Of a stretch of 64,000 bases of DNA, positions 8,021-16,908 are shown piece after piece (position 1 is the stretch's first letter; each line of letters begins with the position of its first letter). Origin of the DNA: QZKY01 sp942492925. Lineage in GTDB: Bacteria > Pseudomonadota > Gammaproteobacteria > Burkholderiales > Burkholderiaceae_D. The stretch lies in NCBI GenBank assembly GCA_942492925.1, contig OW818641.1, forward strand, positions 1,860,001 through 1,924,000, given 5' to 3'. Both the position numbers and the translations under genes were made by a program. A model generated the notes under the pieces. It saw only the letters and a list, made by a program, of their open reading frames with translations, was not told where the DNA came from and ran no database searches.

Positions 8021-8566
8021 TCAACCAAATAACTCAGCTTGATTCAACAACACCCCGCGCGCGTCCTTAGATGAAAGAAACGGCTCGTCTTTGTTTTGCC
8101 AGTCTATCTGCAAATCGGGATCATTCCAGATAATACAGAGCTCATGCTGGGAAGCCCAATAGTCGGTCGTCTTGTATAAAAAGTCCGCTGACTCCGATAA
8201 AACGATAAAACCGTGCGCGAATCCTTCGGGAATCCACATTTGTTTTTTGTTCTCGGCCGACAGTGTTTCACCAACCCATTTCCCGAAAGTTGGTGAACTT
8301 TTTCGGATATCGACGGCCACATCAAATACCACACCATCAGCCACGCGAACCAATTTTCCTTGGGGCTGCTGGATCTGATAATGCAACCCACGAAGAACAT
8401 TTTTCATAGAACGTGAATGGTTATCCTGTACAAAATTAACCTTCCTACCGATCGCTGCTTCAAACTGTGCTTGATTAAAGCTCTCGAAGAAGAATCCGCG
8501 ACTGTCTCCGAAAACGGCCGGTTCCATCAGGAAGACATCAGAGATAGCCAACGGTGTTGCTTTCAT
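8021..8566 (-). CDS. rfbC: dTDP-4-dehydrorhamnose 3,5-epimerase
   Basis: 181 residues from the ATG at 8566, which overlaps the rfbA stop as TGATG; a TTG one codon upstream is also in frame. The cupin-fold family features are present: FFFESFN near residue 27, the catalytic His region VLRGLHYQ near residue 60, and WIPEGFAHGF near residue 113. RmlC converts dTDP-4-keto-6-deoxyglucose to the L-lyxo form, the third of four steps to dTDP-L-rhamnose. It is the last gene of the coupled rfbBDAC operon. After its stop there are only about 50 bases to the convergent pseF end, with no clear terminator. Confidence 0.93.
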   Translation of the reverse strand: MKATPLAISDVFLMEPAVFGDSRGFFFESFNQAQFEAAIGRKVNFVQDNHSRSMKNVLRGLHYQIQQPQGKLVRVADGVVFDVAVDIRKSSPTFGKWVGETLSAENKKQMWIPEGFAHGFIVLSESADFLYKTTDYWASQHELCIIWNDPDLQIDWQNKDEPFLSSKDARGVLLNQAELFG

Positions 8567-9447
8567 CAAAACACCCTCTCTTTAATGATACGCAGGAGGT
8601 ATTGGCCATAACCATTGCGTGCGAGTGGTTGCGCCAATTTCTCCAATTGTGTTGCATCAATCCATTGCTGACGATACGCGATCTCTTCCGGACAGCAGAC
8701 CTTCAAGCCTTGGCGGGTTTCAAGCGTTGCAATGAATTGACTCGCATCCAATAGCGACTCGTGCGTCCCCGTATCCAGCCATGCATAACCCCTACCCATA
8801 ATCTCAACATTTAGTTTTCCCTGGTCCAGATACAGGCGATTCAAATCGGTAATTTCCAGCTCTCCACGGGCTGATGGTTTCAAGCTCTTGGCAAGCTGTG
8901 AAACCTGGTTGTCATAGAAATAAAGGCCTGTTACCGCATAATTGGACTTGGGAGACTTGGGTTTTTCTTCGATCGAAAGCACCTTCCCATCCAGATCGAA
9001 TTCGGCAACGCCGTAACGCGCGGGATCTTGCACATGATACGCAAATGTGCTTGCCCCGACTGAACGCTGCATGGCATTGTGGAGCAACTCGTGAAAATCA
9101 TGGCCATAAAAAATATTGTCGCCTAACACCAATGCCGACGCGTCATTGCCAATAAACGATTCACCAATGATGAACGCTTGCGCCAAGCCATCTGGTGACG
9201 GTTGTATCGCGTATTGAAGATTAATGCCCCACTGCGAACCATCGCCCAACAATTGCTCAAAGCGCGGTGAGTCTTGTGGCGTGGAAATGATCATAATGTC
9301 TCGAATACCCGCAAGTAGCAAGGTGCTTAACGGATAGTAGATCATGGGCTTGTCATACACCGGCAGCAATTGCTTGGAGATGGCTAGCGTGGCCGGGTGC
9401 AACCGCGTACCTGCACCACCAGCCAGAATAATGCCCTTGCGTTTCAT
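8566..9447 (-). CDS. rfbA: Glucose-1-phosphate thymidylyltransferase
   Basis: 293 residues from the ATG at 9447, which overlaps the rfbD stop (ATGA) and is preceded by GGAGCAGG. The longer frame to 9504 would extend into rfbD. The nucleotide-binding signature GIILAGGAGTRLHP is at residues 4-17, and YDKPMIYYPLSTL and NIFYG follow as in RmlA. The enzyme makes dTDP-glucose from dTTP and glucose-1-phosphate, the entry step to dTDP-L-rhamnose. Gene order B-D-A-C with stop-start overlaps at all three junctions implies one translationally coupled operon. Confidence 0.94.
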   Translation of the reverse strand: MKRKGIILAGGAGTRLHPATLAISKQLLPVYDKPMIYYPLSTLLLAGIRDIMIISTPQDSPRFEQLLGDGSQWGINLQYAIQPSPDGLAQAFIIGESFIGNDASALVLGDNIFYGHDFHELLHNAMQRSVGASTFAYHVQDPARYGVAEFDLDGKVLSIEEKPKSPKSNYAVTGLYFYDNQVSQLAKSLKPSARGELEITDLNRLYLDQGKLNVEIMGRGYAWLDTGTHESLLDASQFIATLETRQGLKVCCPEEIAYRQQWIDATQLEKLAQPLARNGYGQYLLRIIKERVF

Positions 9448-10340
9448 TTTTCCTGCTCCATTGTGACGAGTTGACCGATGACTCTGTCGACGTGCATTCT
9501 CCAATCCGGCATCTGAAAACCAAGCCGTTGTGTAAGTTTGGTATTGTCCAGTCGCGAATTCTTGGGGCGTTTTGCCGGAAGTGAATATTCTTCTGTTGTG
9601 ATGGTGTGGATCTTGGAAGCATCCAGATTCAAATTCGCCCCTCTCGCTATCGCCTGCTCCACCACATAGCTGGCCAAGCCATGCCAGCTAGTTTCCCCGG
9701 AAGCCGTCAAGTGATACACGCCCTCCGGCAATACGTCAGCTTGCCATGCTGCGATCGATAAAGCCGTTATATCAGCAATCAGTTCTGCCGACGTCGGCGC
9801 ACCGATTTGATCAGCAACGATATTGAGGGAGTTGCGCTCCTTCGCCAGCCGCAAAATGGTTTTGATGAAGTTGTGCCCATGCGCGGAATGGACCCAACTC
9901 GTTCGAAAGATCAGATGGTGACATCCTGCCTGCTGCACAGCTTCCTCACCCGCGCGCTTGGTTTTGCCGTACACGCTCAGCGGATTGGCAAGATCATTTT
10001 CCAGATACGCGCCATGCTTCTCCCCATCGAACACATAATCCGTCGAGTAATGCACCAACAACGATCCGTTATACCGCGCATAGTCGGCCATGACGCGTAC
10101 GGCATCGGCATTGATGATTTGTGCCAGTTCTGGCTCGCTTTCCGCTTTATCCACCGCTGTATAAGCGGCAGCATTCGCGATCACCCCTGGGGCCTGGGCG
10201 TAGAGCACCTTGCGCAAGTTGTCCAGATCGGTGAGATCAACATCCTGCTGATCCAGTGCCACAATTTCCCCGAGCGGATTCAGTGTGCGCAGTAATTCAT
10301 GCCCCACCTGACCATTCTTGCCGAATACGAGCAACTTCAT
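9444..10340 (-). CDS. rfbD: dTDP-4-dehydrorhamnose reductase
   Basis: 298 residues from the ATG at 10340, which overlaps the rfbB stop (ATGA). The conserved start MKLLVFGKNGQVG fixes this choice over a longer frame to 10421. Rossmann glycines are at residues 7-13, STDYVFDG is near residue 100 and the catalytic YGKTKRAGE near residue 123. RmlD reduces the 4-keto group to give dTDP-L-rhamnose. It is the second gene of rfbBDAC. Confidence 0.93.
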   Translation of the reverse strand: MKLLVFGKNGQVGHELLRTLNPLGEIVALDQQDVDLTDLDNLRKVLYAQAPGVIANAAAYTAVDKAESEPELAQIINADAVRVMADYARYNGSLLVHYSTDYVFDGEKHGAYLENDLANPLSVYGKTKRAGEEAVQQAGCHHLIFRTSWVHSAHGHNFIKTILRLAKERNSLNIVADQIGAPTSAELIADITALSIAAWQADVLPEGVYHLTASGETSWHGLASYVVEQAIARGANLNLDASKIHTITTEEYSLPAKRPKNSRLDNTKLTQRLGFQMPDWRMHVDRVIGQLVTMEQEK

Positions 10341-11398
10341 GTGCCGTACTGCCTTTCCACCCATTCGCGGTAGGCACCGCTGGTGACATTCTTTACCCAA
10401 TCCTGATGGTCGAGGTACCACTGCACCGTCTTGCGTATGCCGGGCTCAAAAGTTTCAGCTGGCTTCCATCCCAGTTCTTTTTCCATCTTGGTCGCATCAA
10501 TGGCGTAGCGGCGATCATGCCCGGGACGATCCTGCACAAAAGTTATTTGTGATTTGTAGGATTGCCCGTCTTGGCGCGGTTTCAGTTCATCCAGAATGGC
10601 GCAGAGCGTATGCACCACGTCCAGATTGGAGTTTTCATTCCATCCGCCGATGTTGTACACCTCGCCTACCCGCCCGGCCTCCAGCACACGACGTATCGCG
10701 CTGCAATGATCTTTCACATACAGCCAGTCGCGGATTTGCTTGCCGTCACCATAAATCGGCAGCGACTTGCCAGCCAGTGCGTTATGAATCACCAGCGGAA
10801 TCAGCTTTTCAGGGAAGTGGTAGGGGCCGTAATTATTTGAGCAATTGGTGGTCAGCACAGGCAACCCGTAGGTGTGGTGGTACGCCCGCACCAAGTGATC
10901 AGATGCTGCCTTGCTGGCGGAATAAGGGCTGTTCGGTTCGTAACGACTTTTCTCGCTGAACGGCGGATCGTCCTTTTCCAACGAACCATACACTTCGTCG
11001 CTGGAAACGTGAAGGAACCGAAAGTTATCCTTGGTCTCGCCCTGCAAGCCACCCCAGTAAGCGCGTACCGCCTCCAGTAAACGGAAGGTGCCAACAATAT
11101 TGGTTTGAATGAAGTCTTCCGGTCCGTGAATGGAACGATCCACATGGCTCTCTGCGGCAAAATTGAGAACCGCCCGCGGTTTGTGCTCATTGAGCAGACG
11201 CGATAACAGTTCGAAATCAGCGATGTCGCCTTTGATGAAAATATGACGCGGGTCATTTTGCAGACTAGCCAGATTTTGCAAGTTGCCCGCGTACGTGAGT
11301 TTGTCGAGGTTGACGACTGGCTCATCGCACAGCGCCAACCAGTCCAACACGAAATTGCTGCCGATGAATCCGGCACCGCCTGTAACAAATATGGTCAT
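10337..11398 (-). CDS. rfbB: dTDP-glucose 4,6-dehydratase
   Basis: 353 residues, full length for RmlB. TGGAGFIGSNF is at residues 6-16, DKLTYAGN near 32, the catalytic SSDEVYG near 136 and the YSASKAASD Tyr/Lys near 162. The NAD-dependent enzyme converts dTDP-glucose to dTDP-4-keto-6-deoxyglucose. It is the first gene of the rfbBDAC operon. The 142 bases upstream hold a palindromic CT/GA-rich repeat and then the PIG-L gene on the same strand, so read-through from that gene cannot be excluded. Confidence 0.95.
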   Translation of the reverse strand: MTIFVTGGAGFIGSNFVLDWLALCDEPVVNLDKLTYAGNLQNLASLQNDPRHIFIKGDIADFELLSRLLNEHKPRAVLNFAAESHVDRSIHGPEDFIQTNIVGTFRLLEAVRAYWGGLQGETKDNFRFLHVSSDEVYGSLEKDDPPFSEKSRYEPNSPYSASKAASDHLVRAYHHTYGLPVLTTNCSNNYGPYHFPEKLIPLVIHNALAGKSLPIYGDGKQIRDWLYVKDHCSAIRRVLEAGRVGEVYNIGGWNENSNLDVVHTLCAILDELKPRQDGQSYKSQITFVQDRPGHDRRYAIDATKMEKELGWKPAETFEPGIRKTVQWYLDHQDWVKNVTSGAYREWVERQYGT

Positions 11399-11430
11399 CT
11401 ATGGAAACCTACAGAAATTGCAACGATGCA

Positions 11431-11478
11431 CCCCTCACTCCGACTCTCTCCCTCAAGGGAGAGGGAGCACCGTAGATG
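11431..11478. repeat. REP-like palindromic intergenic repeat, copy 1
   Basis: A CCCCTCACTCCGACTCTCTC-type arm followed by CCTCAAGG and the complementary GGAGAGGGAG. The inner dyad CTCCCTCAAGGGAGAG can fold. Related elements lie near 12452 and 24108. Confidence 0.5.
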
Positions 11479-11540
11479 GAGACACTTCCTTTTCGCGATT
11501 CTCAATTAGCTGCTTCTTATGCAAAAAAGTTGAACGCAAC

Positions 11541-12293
11541 CTATCCGGACACGTTATAAAACTCCACTTCAAACGCCTCGGCATATGGCGCTTCGATTTT
11601 TAGTTCCCGCACAATCTGCGCATTGAGCATCAGCACACGCTCGTCAAAGCCGTGGCCGCGCGTGGCCAAGTTGCGCTGTTGCTGGGTATCGTGATGCCGC
11701 AGCAGTTCCGCTTTCCATCGCGCCATTTCCTGCCCGAAAGGCGTATAGAGATCGGTACGCATCTGCACCGTCTTAACATCGCGATTCAGGAAGAGTGCGA
11801 TCGGGCGCCCACTTCGCGCCGCAATCTGGCGAACGATGGCGCAGGTCACGCGGTGTCCATTGTTAATATCATTGCCATGCGGCAGGAAAATGATGTCCGG
11901 AGCATAATCGGCGATGACTTCTGTCATGACGTGAGTGTTCGCTGCTGTCTCGCGCAACTGATCCTGTGCATCGCGCTCCAGCGTCAGCAATGTCAGCATA
12001 GTCTCAGGCAAGCCAAAAAAACGCACGCTTGCTTTTTGCTCTTCGTCGCGGATTGCCATTTTCTTTTCGAGCGTCAGGTTCGACGCATAGTCGTCCTGAA
12101 CGCCGCTGCCCGTGCGAATCACGGCAACATGCAACGGGTTCCCCTCTTCGTACAGAAGACGTAAGGTTACTGCAATCGCATCAAAGTCATCTGGGTGCGG
12201 TCCCATCACCAGTACGCGCAGCTTGGCGGGGATCAGCCCTTCATGAATGGGCTGAGGAATAGCCTGCTGCCAAAGGGTTTTCAGCTTGTGCAT
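11541..12293 (-). CDS. PIG-L/LmbE-family deacetylase
   Basis: 250 residues. The zinc motif HPDD is at residues 33-36 (VMGPHPDDFDAIA) and the second ligand region PHGNDINNGHR near residue 138, defining the PIG-L fold of N-acetylglucosaminyl and related deacetylases. An excellent ribosome site (AAGGAGG, seven bases ahead) supports the ATG at 12293. It lies 142 bases upstream of rfbB on the same strand. Deacetylation of a sugar in the surface glycan is a reasonable guess; bacillithiol- or mycothiol-type substrates are other family functions. No signal peptide is seen, so it is probably cytoplasmic. Confidence 0.75.
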   Translation of the reverse strand: MHKLKTLWQQAIPQPIHEGLIPAKLRVLVMGPHPDDFDAIAVTLRLLYEEGNPLHVAVIRTGSGVQDDYASNLTLEKKMAIRDEEQKASVRFFGLPETMLTLLTLERDAQDQLRETAANTHVMTEVIADYAPDIIFLPHGNDINNGHRVTCAIVRQIAARSGRPIALFLNRDVKTVQMRTDLYTPFGQEMARWKAELLRHHDTQQQRNLATRGHGFDERVLMLNAQIVRELKIEAPYAEAFEVEFYNVSG

Positions 12294-12451
12294 GATTCGC
12301 CTCCTTTCATACTTGGGTTCGGGCTGTTGTTGAAGCTTCCTTTTTGAGGCTTCCAGTAGGAGATGATTTTAGCGGATTACTCCACCCTCATCCTAAGCGA
12401 TTGGCTACGACATCACGCTGCCAGCACGGACATTTGCGGTTTGTCATAGCA

Positions 12452-12540
12452 TGCTCACCCCCATCCTAACCTTCCCCCTGCAAGGGGGAAGGGATCTTAC
12501 CCGGTGAATCTGTTTTCCCACTGCGAGGGGGAAAGGAGGT
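12452..12540. repeat. REP-like palindromic intergenic repeat, copy 2
   Basis: Contains CCCCCATCCTAACCTTCCCC, CTGC and GGGGGAAGG, followed by a second partial half (CCACTGCGAGGGGGAAAGG). It is the same type of element as at 11431 and 24108, placed between amn and the PIG-L gene. Confidence 0.5.
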
Positions 12541-12542
12541 TC

Positions 12543-14042
12543 TTACTGAAACGCCACTTCCGAAAAACTGCGCAGCTTGCGGCTATGCAGATGTTCCGGC
12601 CCGCGCAAGCGCAATAATTCTGCCGCGCGGATGCCAATGCGCAAGTGCTGGCTGACACGCTGCCGATAAAATTGATCGGCCATGCCCGGCAGTTTGATTT
12701 CCCCGTGCAGCGGTTTGTCGCTCACGCACAGCAAAGTGCCGTAAGGCACGCGGAAGCGAAAGCCATTGGCGGCGATCGTCGCGCTTTCCATATCCAGCGC
12801 AATCGCCCGACTCTGGCTCAAGCGTTTCTCATGCGGCAACAACTCCCAGTTGCGATTGTCTGTACTCGCCACGGTTCCCGTTCGCATCACATCTTTCAAT
12901 TCGTTGTCGCCAAGCTGCAAAATCTCCGTGACCGCATTTTGCAAGGCAATTTGAATTTCAGCCAGCGGTGGAATCGGCACCCATTGCGGCAAATCTTCAT
13001 CGAGCACATGATCGTCACGCACATACGCATGGGCCAACACATAATCGCCGAGTTGCTGCGTACTGCGTAATCCGGCACAATGCCCCAGCATCATCCAGGC
13101 ATGCGGCCGCAACACGGCAATGTGATCGGTGGCCGTTTTCGCATTCGCCGGCCCCACGCCGATATTGATCATGGTGATGCCGCAACCATCTTCCCGAATC
13201 AGGTGATAGGCGGGCATTTGCGGCATGCGCGGCAAAGGCGCACCATCGTCGTCTCCCGGACGCGCACTTTCGCCAACACGCCGCTTGACCAGATTGCCCG
13301 GCTCCACAAAAGCAATGTAACCGTCCTCATCCGAAGACGCTTGGGGATCACGAGAACGCCGCATCAGTTCCTGCCCGACGCGCACGAACTCGTCGATATA
13401 AAACTGGTAATTGGTAAACAGCACAAACTTCTGGAAATACTCAGGCAATGTGCCTGTGTAGTGGCGAAGCCGCTGTAGCGAAAAATCGATGCGCGGCGCC
13501 GTAAACAGCGACAAGGGGCGTGCCGCATCCGGTTGCGGCTCCCAAGTGCCATTGGCAATCGCGTCTTCCATGGCCGGGAGGGTGGGCAAATCGAACAAGC
13601 CACGCATAGCGGCCCGCTGTTCGACACTCAATGAACCTTCGATGTGATCGTGTTCTTCGAACGAAAAATGAATCGGGATCGGATCATCACTGGTGCCAAT
13701 CTCCAGTATCGCTTCATGACTATGATTTTCCAGTAACAGGCGAAACTGTTCCAGATAATAATGCTTGAACATATCCAGTTGCGTCAACGTCGTCTCGAAT
13801 GTGCCAGGGTCCGACAAAAAACCATAAGCCAAATACGTCTGCGGCAAGGTAGCCGTCGTCGCTTTCATACGCACAAAGGGGTAGCACGCACGCACATGTT
13901 CTGAAATCTTTTCGCCACGTAGAAAACGCTTGAAGTGCTCACGCAAATGCCGGACGCTTCCTTCGTAAATGGTGCGGGCATAGTCAAACGCTGCGGTAGC
14001 GTTATCGAAATGGGCAGGCGGGTAAAGTGGCGGGGTTAACAA
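12543..14042 (-). CDS. amn: AMP nucleosidase
   Basis: 499 residues if started at the TTG at 14042, which has AGGAG seven bases ahead; a GTG at 14066 is the longer alternative. The C-terminal nucleoside-phosphorylase-like domain carries GCGITMINIGVGPANAKTA, the HAWMMLGHCAGLR stretch and ALDMESATIAANGFRFRVP with the catalytic-site Met-Glu. The N-terminal part is the regulatory domain typical of Amn. The enzyme cleaves AMP to adenine and ribose-5-phosphate and helps balance adenylate pools. It is transcribed toward the PIG-L gene but is separated by about 250 bases of repeat-bearing DNA, so it is probably a single unit. Confidence 0.92.
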   Translation of the reverse strand: MLTPPLYPPAHFDNATAAFDYARTIYEGSVRHLREHFKRFLRGEKISEHVRACYPFVRMKATTATLPQTYLAYGFLSDPGTFETTLTQLDMFKHYYLEQFRLLLENHSHEAILEIGTSDDPIPIHFSFEEHDHIEGSLSVEQRAAMRGLFDLPTLPAMEDAIANGTWEPQPDAARPLSLFTAPRIDFSLQRLRHYTGTLPEYFQKFVLFTNYQFYIDEFVRVGQELMRRSRDPQASSDEDGYIAFVEPGNLVKRRVGESARPGDDDGAPLPRMPQMPAYHLIREDGCGITMINIGVGPANAKTATDHIAVLRPHAWMMLGHCAGLRSTQQLGDYVLAHAYVRDDHVLDEDLPQWVPIPPLAEIQIALQNAVTEILQLGDNELKDVMRTGTVASTDNRNWELLPHEKRLSQSRAIALDMESATIAANGFRFRVPYGTLLCVSDKPLHGEIKLPGMADQFYRQRVSQHLRIGIRAAELLRLRGPEHLHSRKLRSFSEVAFQ

Positions 14043-14367
14043 TCGACGGCTCCTGAGAAACAACACGGAAAGACAAGGCGCAGTGCGTTATTGTAACGGA
14101 GCCCAAAATTTGCATGCAAAAAAACTGGATTCGCCCGAACATCCGGGTAAAACGCGTTTACGGACGAAATTTTCTTGCGGTGCTTCAGGTTGTATACGAA
14201 ATGACCGCCAAATTATGCCGCGCCACCTTGGGGATGATTTAGAATGCATACTCTTTAGACAAATGTGATGTTGACAAACAGAAAACTATGTTAGTTTGTG
14301 CCGTTTCAGCCGGTTTCACAGTCCTAAGATCCGGTTACCCCCCCCATTTCGCATGGGGCCGCCATCT
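14043..14367. other. Divergent intergenic region amn / Sel1 gene
   Basis: About 325 bases. A TTGACA (14271-14276) could serve as a -35 for the Sel1 gene, but no good -10 lies at the right distance. No RNA gene or terminator is recognised. Confidence 0.4.
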
Positions 14368-15459
14368 ATGAATGATAAGTACGCTTCACTCAGGGATCTC
14401 TCACTGAAAGAACTGACGTCCCTCGCTGAACGCGGCGATGCGGACGCGCAATACCTTCTGGGCGATCGGTATTACAACGGCCAGCAAGTGCCGCAAGATG
14501 ACGCACAAGCCGTAGCCTGGTTCCGCAGAGCCGCTGTCAAGAATCATATTGATGCCCAGCGCCGGCTGGGCTACATGTTTGAAGAAAACCGGGGTGTGCT
14601 CAAAGATGATAAACAGGCTGCCCTCTGGTTTCGTCGCGCAGCCACCCAGGGCGATGCACGCTCTCAGAACAACCTGGGGGTCCGGTATACCAAAGGCGCA
14701 GGCGTGCCGCAAAACTACAAGCAAGCCGCCACATGGTTCCAGGCCGCCGCCGACCGCGGACACGCCAATGCTCAGGTTCATCTGGGCTATCTCTATTCCA
14801 AAGGCTTGGGCGTCCCTCAAGACGACGCCCAGGCCATGGCCTGGTATCGCAAAGCCGCCGAACAGGGCGACCCGCGCGCGCAAAACAACTTGGGCGCTCG
14901 CTATGCCCAAGGACAGGGCGTCCCCAAGGACGAGCCAGAAGCCGTGGCCTGGTATCGCAAGGCTGCGGAACAAGGTCTCGCCAGCGCACAAAATAACCTT
15001 GGTGTCCGATACGCCAAAGGGGAAGGCATCGAACAAAATTTTGAACAAGCGGTCGAATGGTTCCGCAAATCCGCTGAACAAGGCAACCCCAATGCCCAGA
15101 TTAATCTGGGATATATGTACTTGCAGGGACGAGGTATCGAACAGGATTTCGCTCAAGCCGTTCAATGGTTCCATAAAGCCGCCGACCAAGGCTATGCGGA
15201 AGCCCAGTACAACCTGGGCGGGATGTATTTCCACGGCCAAGGCGTAAGGAAAAATGATGCGGAAGCCATGAACTGGTGCCGCAAAGCGGCCGAGCAAGGG
15301 TACACGGAGGCCCAGTACACGCTAGGAGGTATGTACCACCTTGGCCGAGGCGTTCTGCAAAACAACGTCAGAGCCTTATTGTGGTTTGGATTGGCGGCCG
15401 ATCAAGACCATGCCGAAGCGATCAAGGCCGTGCGCTGGTTCTCCCGGCAAACGCAATAA
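14368..15459 (+). CDS. Sel1-repeat (TPR-like) protein
   Basis: 363 residues from the ATG at 14368. Nearly the whole protein is nine consecutive 36-residue Sel1 repeats with the pattern A-x-AQ-x-x-LG-x-x-Y, G-x-GVPQ-x, A-x-x-W-[FY]-RKAAEQG, plus a tenth partial unit at the C-terminus. Such solenoids mediate protein-protein contacts; in proteobacteria they occur in envelope-stress, exopolysaccharide and effector proteins. There is no signal peptide or membrane segment in this start choice, so a cytoplasmic scaffold is likely. An upstream in-frame ATG (14296) gives a basic, proline-rich extension that looks unlike coding sequence. The gene stands alone beside a tRNA cluster and its partner is unknown. 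Confidence 0.85.
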   Translation: MNDKYASLRDLSLKELTSLAERGDADAQYLLGDRYYNGQQVPQDDAQAVAWFRRAAVKNHIDAQRRLGYMFEENRGVLKDDKQAALWFRRAATQGDARSQNNLGVRYTKGAGVPQNYKQAATWFQAAADRGHANAQVHLGYLYSKGLGVPQDDAQAMAWYRKAAEQGDPRAQNNLGARYAQGQGVPKDEPEAVAWYRKAAEQGLASAQNNLGVRYAKGEGIEQNFEQAVEWFRKSAEQGNPNAQINLGYMYLQGRGIEQDFAQAVQWFHKAADQGYAEAQYNLGGMYFHGQGVRKNDAEAMNWCRKAAEQGYTEAQYTLGGMYHLGRGVLQNNVRALLWFGLAADQDHAEAIKAVRWFSRQTQ

Positions 15460-15593
15460 CCCGTAACGTTCCATTGGAAATTGATTGTAGTTGTGCAGGC
15501 CGCCTTTCGGGGCGAGAGCACAACATCGACAACGACGGCGGATAATCAGGCGCTCAAGTCGGCCTGTTTCACAATAAATAGAATGAGAACTGA

Positions 15594-15667
15594 TGGAGGC
15601 GGAGGCCGGAATCGAACCGGCGTCTACGGCTTTGCAGGCCGCTGCATAACCACTTTGCTACCCCGCC
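15594..15667 (-). tRNA. tRNA-Cys (GCA)
   Basis: A 74-base cloverleaf on the minus strand with acceptor stem GGCGGGG, anticodon GCA within CCTGCAAA, a T-arm containing GGTTCGATTCC and a genome-encoded CCA end. It follows two tRNA-Gly genes downstream of pgsA, as in many proteobacteria. Confidence 0.95.
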
Positions 15668-15716
15668 ACAGGGTCGATTTCGGCACGCCGTCCATGCAGA
15701 GGCGTACCAAATATCT

Positions 15717-15792
15717 TGGAGCGGGAGAAGAGTCTCGAACTCTCGACCTATACCTTGGCAAGGTATCGCTCTACCAACTGAGCTACTCCCGC
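15717..15792 (-). tRNA. tRNA-Gly (GCC), copy 2
   Basis: A 76-base cloverleaf starting GCGGGAGTAGCTCAGTTGG, with anticodon GCC in CTTGCCAAG, T-arm GAGTTCGAGACTC and encoded CCA. It is identical in sequence to the copy at 15849-15924. Confidence 0.96.
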
Positions 15793-15848
15793 ATGAACCT
15801 TCTTCAACAAAAAGGGGGACACGGATTGAACGCTCCCCCATGGAATTC

Positions 15849-15924
15849 TGGAGCGGGAGAAGAGTCTCGAACTCTCGACCTATACCTTGGCAAGGTATCG
15901 CTCTACCAACTGAGCTACTCCCGC
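15849..15924 (-). tRNA. tRNA-Gly (GCC), copy 1
   Basis: A 76-base tRNA identical to the next one downstream and separated from it by 56 bases. It is the first tRNA after pgsA on the minus strand. The tandem identical pair indicates a local gene duplication. Confidence 0.96.
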
Positions 15925-16149
15925 ATTTTCAATGCAGACCGCTATTATAGAAAGGTTTGATAGTCAGTGTCAAGGCAGGTGCCAAAACACCCATATCACT
16001 TTCCCGCAGAAGCACCAGAGAAACAGGCGTGCGGGTTGGCATGCAAAACGCGCCGCGCGCAATGATGAACAATATCTAGGGGATAGATGAGGAAAAGAGC
16101 ACCGCGCAACGAAGCGGGTCGCTCGCACAGCCGTTTGGCTGGTGCCTCT

Positions 16150-16734
16150 TCAAGGCAAGTGCCCGCCATGCTCCTTGATCAACGGCCAAGCTCTTTTCAG
16201 ATAGTAGAACATGGACCACACCGTCAGCACCGCCGCCACCAACAGCAAGACGTTGCCCAAAAGTGGCGTGTCAATCAGGCCAAACAAGCTATCGTAATAG
16301 AGCAACATCGGGATGGCGATCATCTGCGCAATGGTCTTGATTTTACCCAGCGAGCTGACCGCAACCGAGGTCGGTGCGCCTATCAAGGCCATCCACTCGC
16401 GCAGTGCTGAAATGGTGATTTCGCGTCCAATAATAATGAACGCCAGCACAGCATTCACGCGATCCAGTTGCACCAATACCAAGAGCGCGCCAGCCACCAT
16501 CAACTTGTCTGCGACCGGATCCAGAAAAGCGCCAAACGCCGTCGTTTCATTGCGAACACGCGCCAAATACCCGTCAACGGAGTCGGTAATCGCGGCGACA
16601 ATGAAAACAGCCGTCGATGCCACGCCTTGTTCAAAAGGTGACAACCAAGCTTCCGGCAAATAAAACACCCCGACCACAAGCGGGATCAGCGCTACACGCA
16701 TCCAGGTCAGCAGAATGGGGATATTGACTGGCAT
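16150..16734 (-). CDS. pgsA: CDP-diacylglycerol-glycerol-3-phosphate 3-phosphatidyltransferase
   Basis: 194 residues, an integral inner-membrane enzyme. It carries the CDP-alcohol phosphotransferase motif D-x2-DG-x2-AR-x8-G-x3-D-x3-D, seen as DSVDGYLAR followed by GAFLDPVADK (about residues 52-76), plus several hydrophobic segments. It makes phosphatidylglycerophosphate, the first committed step to phosphatidylglycerol and cardiolipin. It follows uvrC on the same strand and is followed by the Gly-Gly-Cys tRNA genes, the order also seen in E. coli (uvrC-pgsA-glyW-cysT). Confidence 0.94.
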   Translation of the reverse strand: MPVNIPILLTWMRVALIPLVVGVFYLPEAWLSPFEQGVASTAVFIVAAITDSVDGYLARVRNETTAFGAFLDPVADKLMVAGALLVLVQLDRVNAVLAFIIIGREITISALREWMALIGAPTSVAVSSLGKIKTIAQMIAIPMLLYYDSLFGLIDTPLLGNVLLLVAAVLTVWSMFYYLKRAWPLIKEHGGHLP

Positions 16735-16908
16735 ACAAACTCAAGTGAATTAAAAAAACAGAACCTCAAAATGCTCGCGCATTTCGCCCTAAATCGTAAA
16801 CCAAAACAAAAAAAAGTTGAACCCCAAGCAAGGGGCACCAGAGAGAATACACCAACAATACAACGACCAGTGCCTTCTTTTCATAACAAAGCCGTCGTAT
16901 CGCCTGTT

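Noticed and set aside
13993..14000. Ops core on the plus strand
   Set aside because: It is inside the amn coding region on the antisense strand, with no downstream operon.
14401..15297. Minus-strand frame of 298 codons
   Set aside because: It is the antisense shadow of the Sel1 gene; the repeat periodicity and codon use belong to the plus strand.
15481..15960. Plus-strand open frame of 159 codons with an internal repeated stretch
   Set aside because: It runs across three tRNA genes on the other strand; the repeat is the two identical tRNA-Gly genes read backwards.
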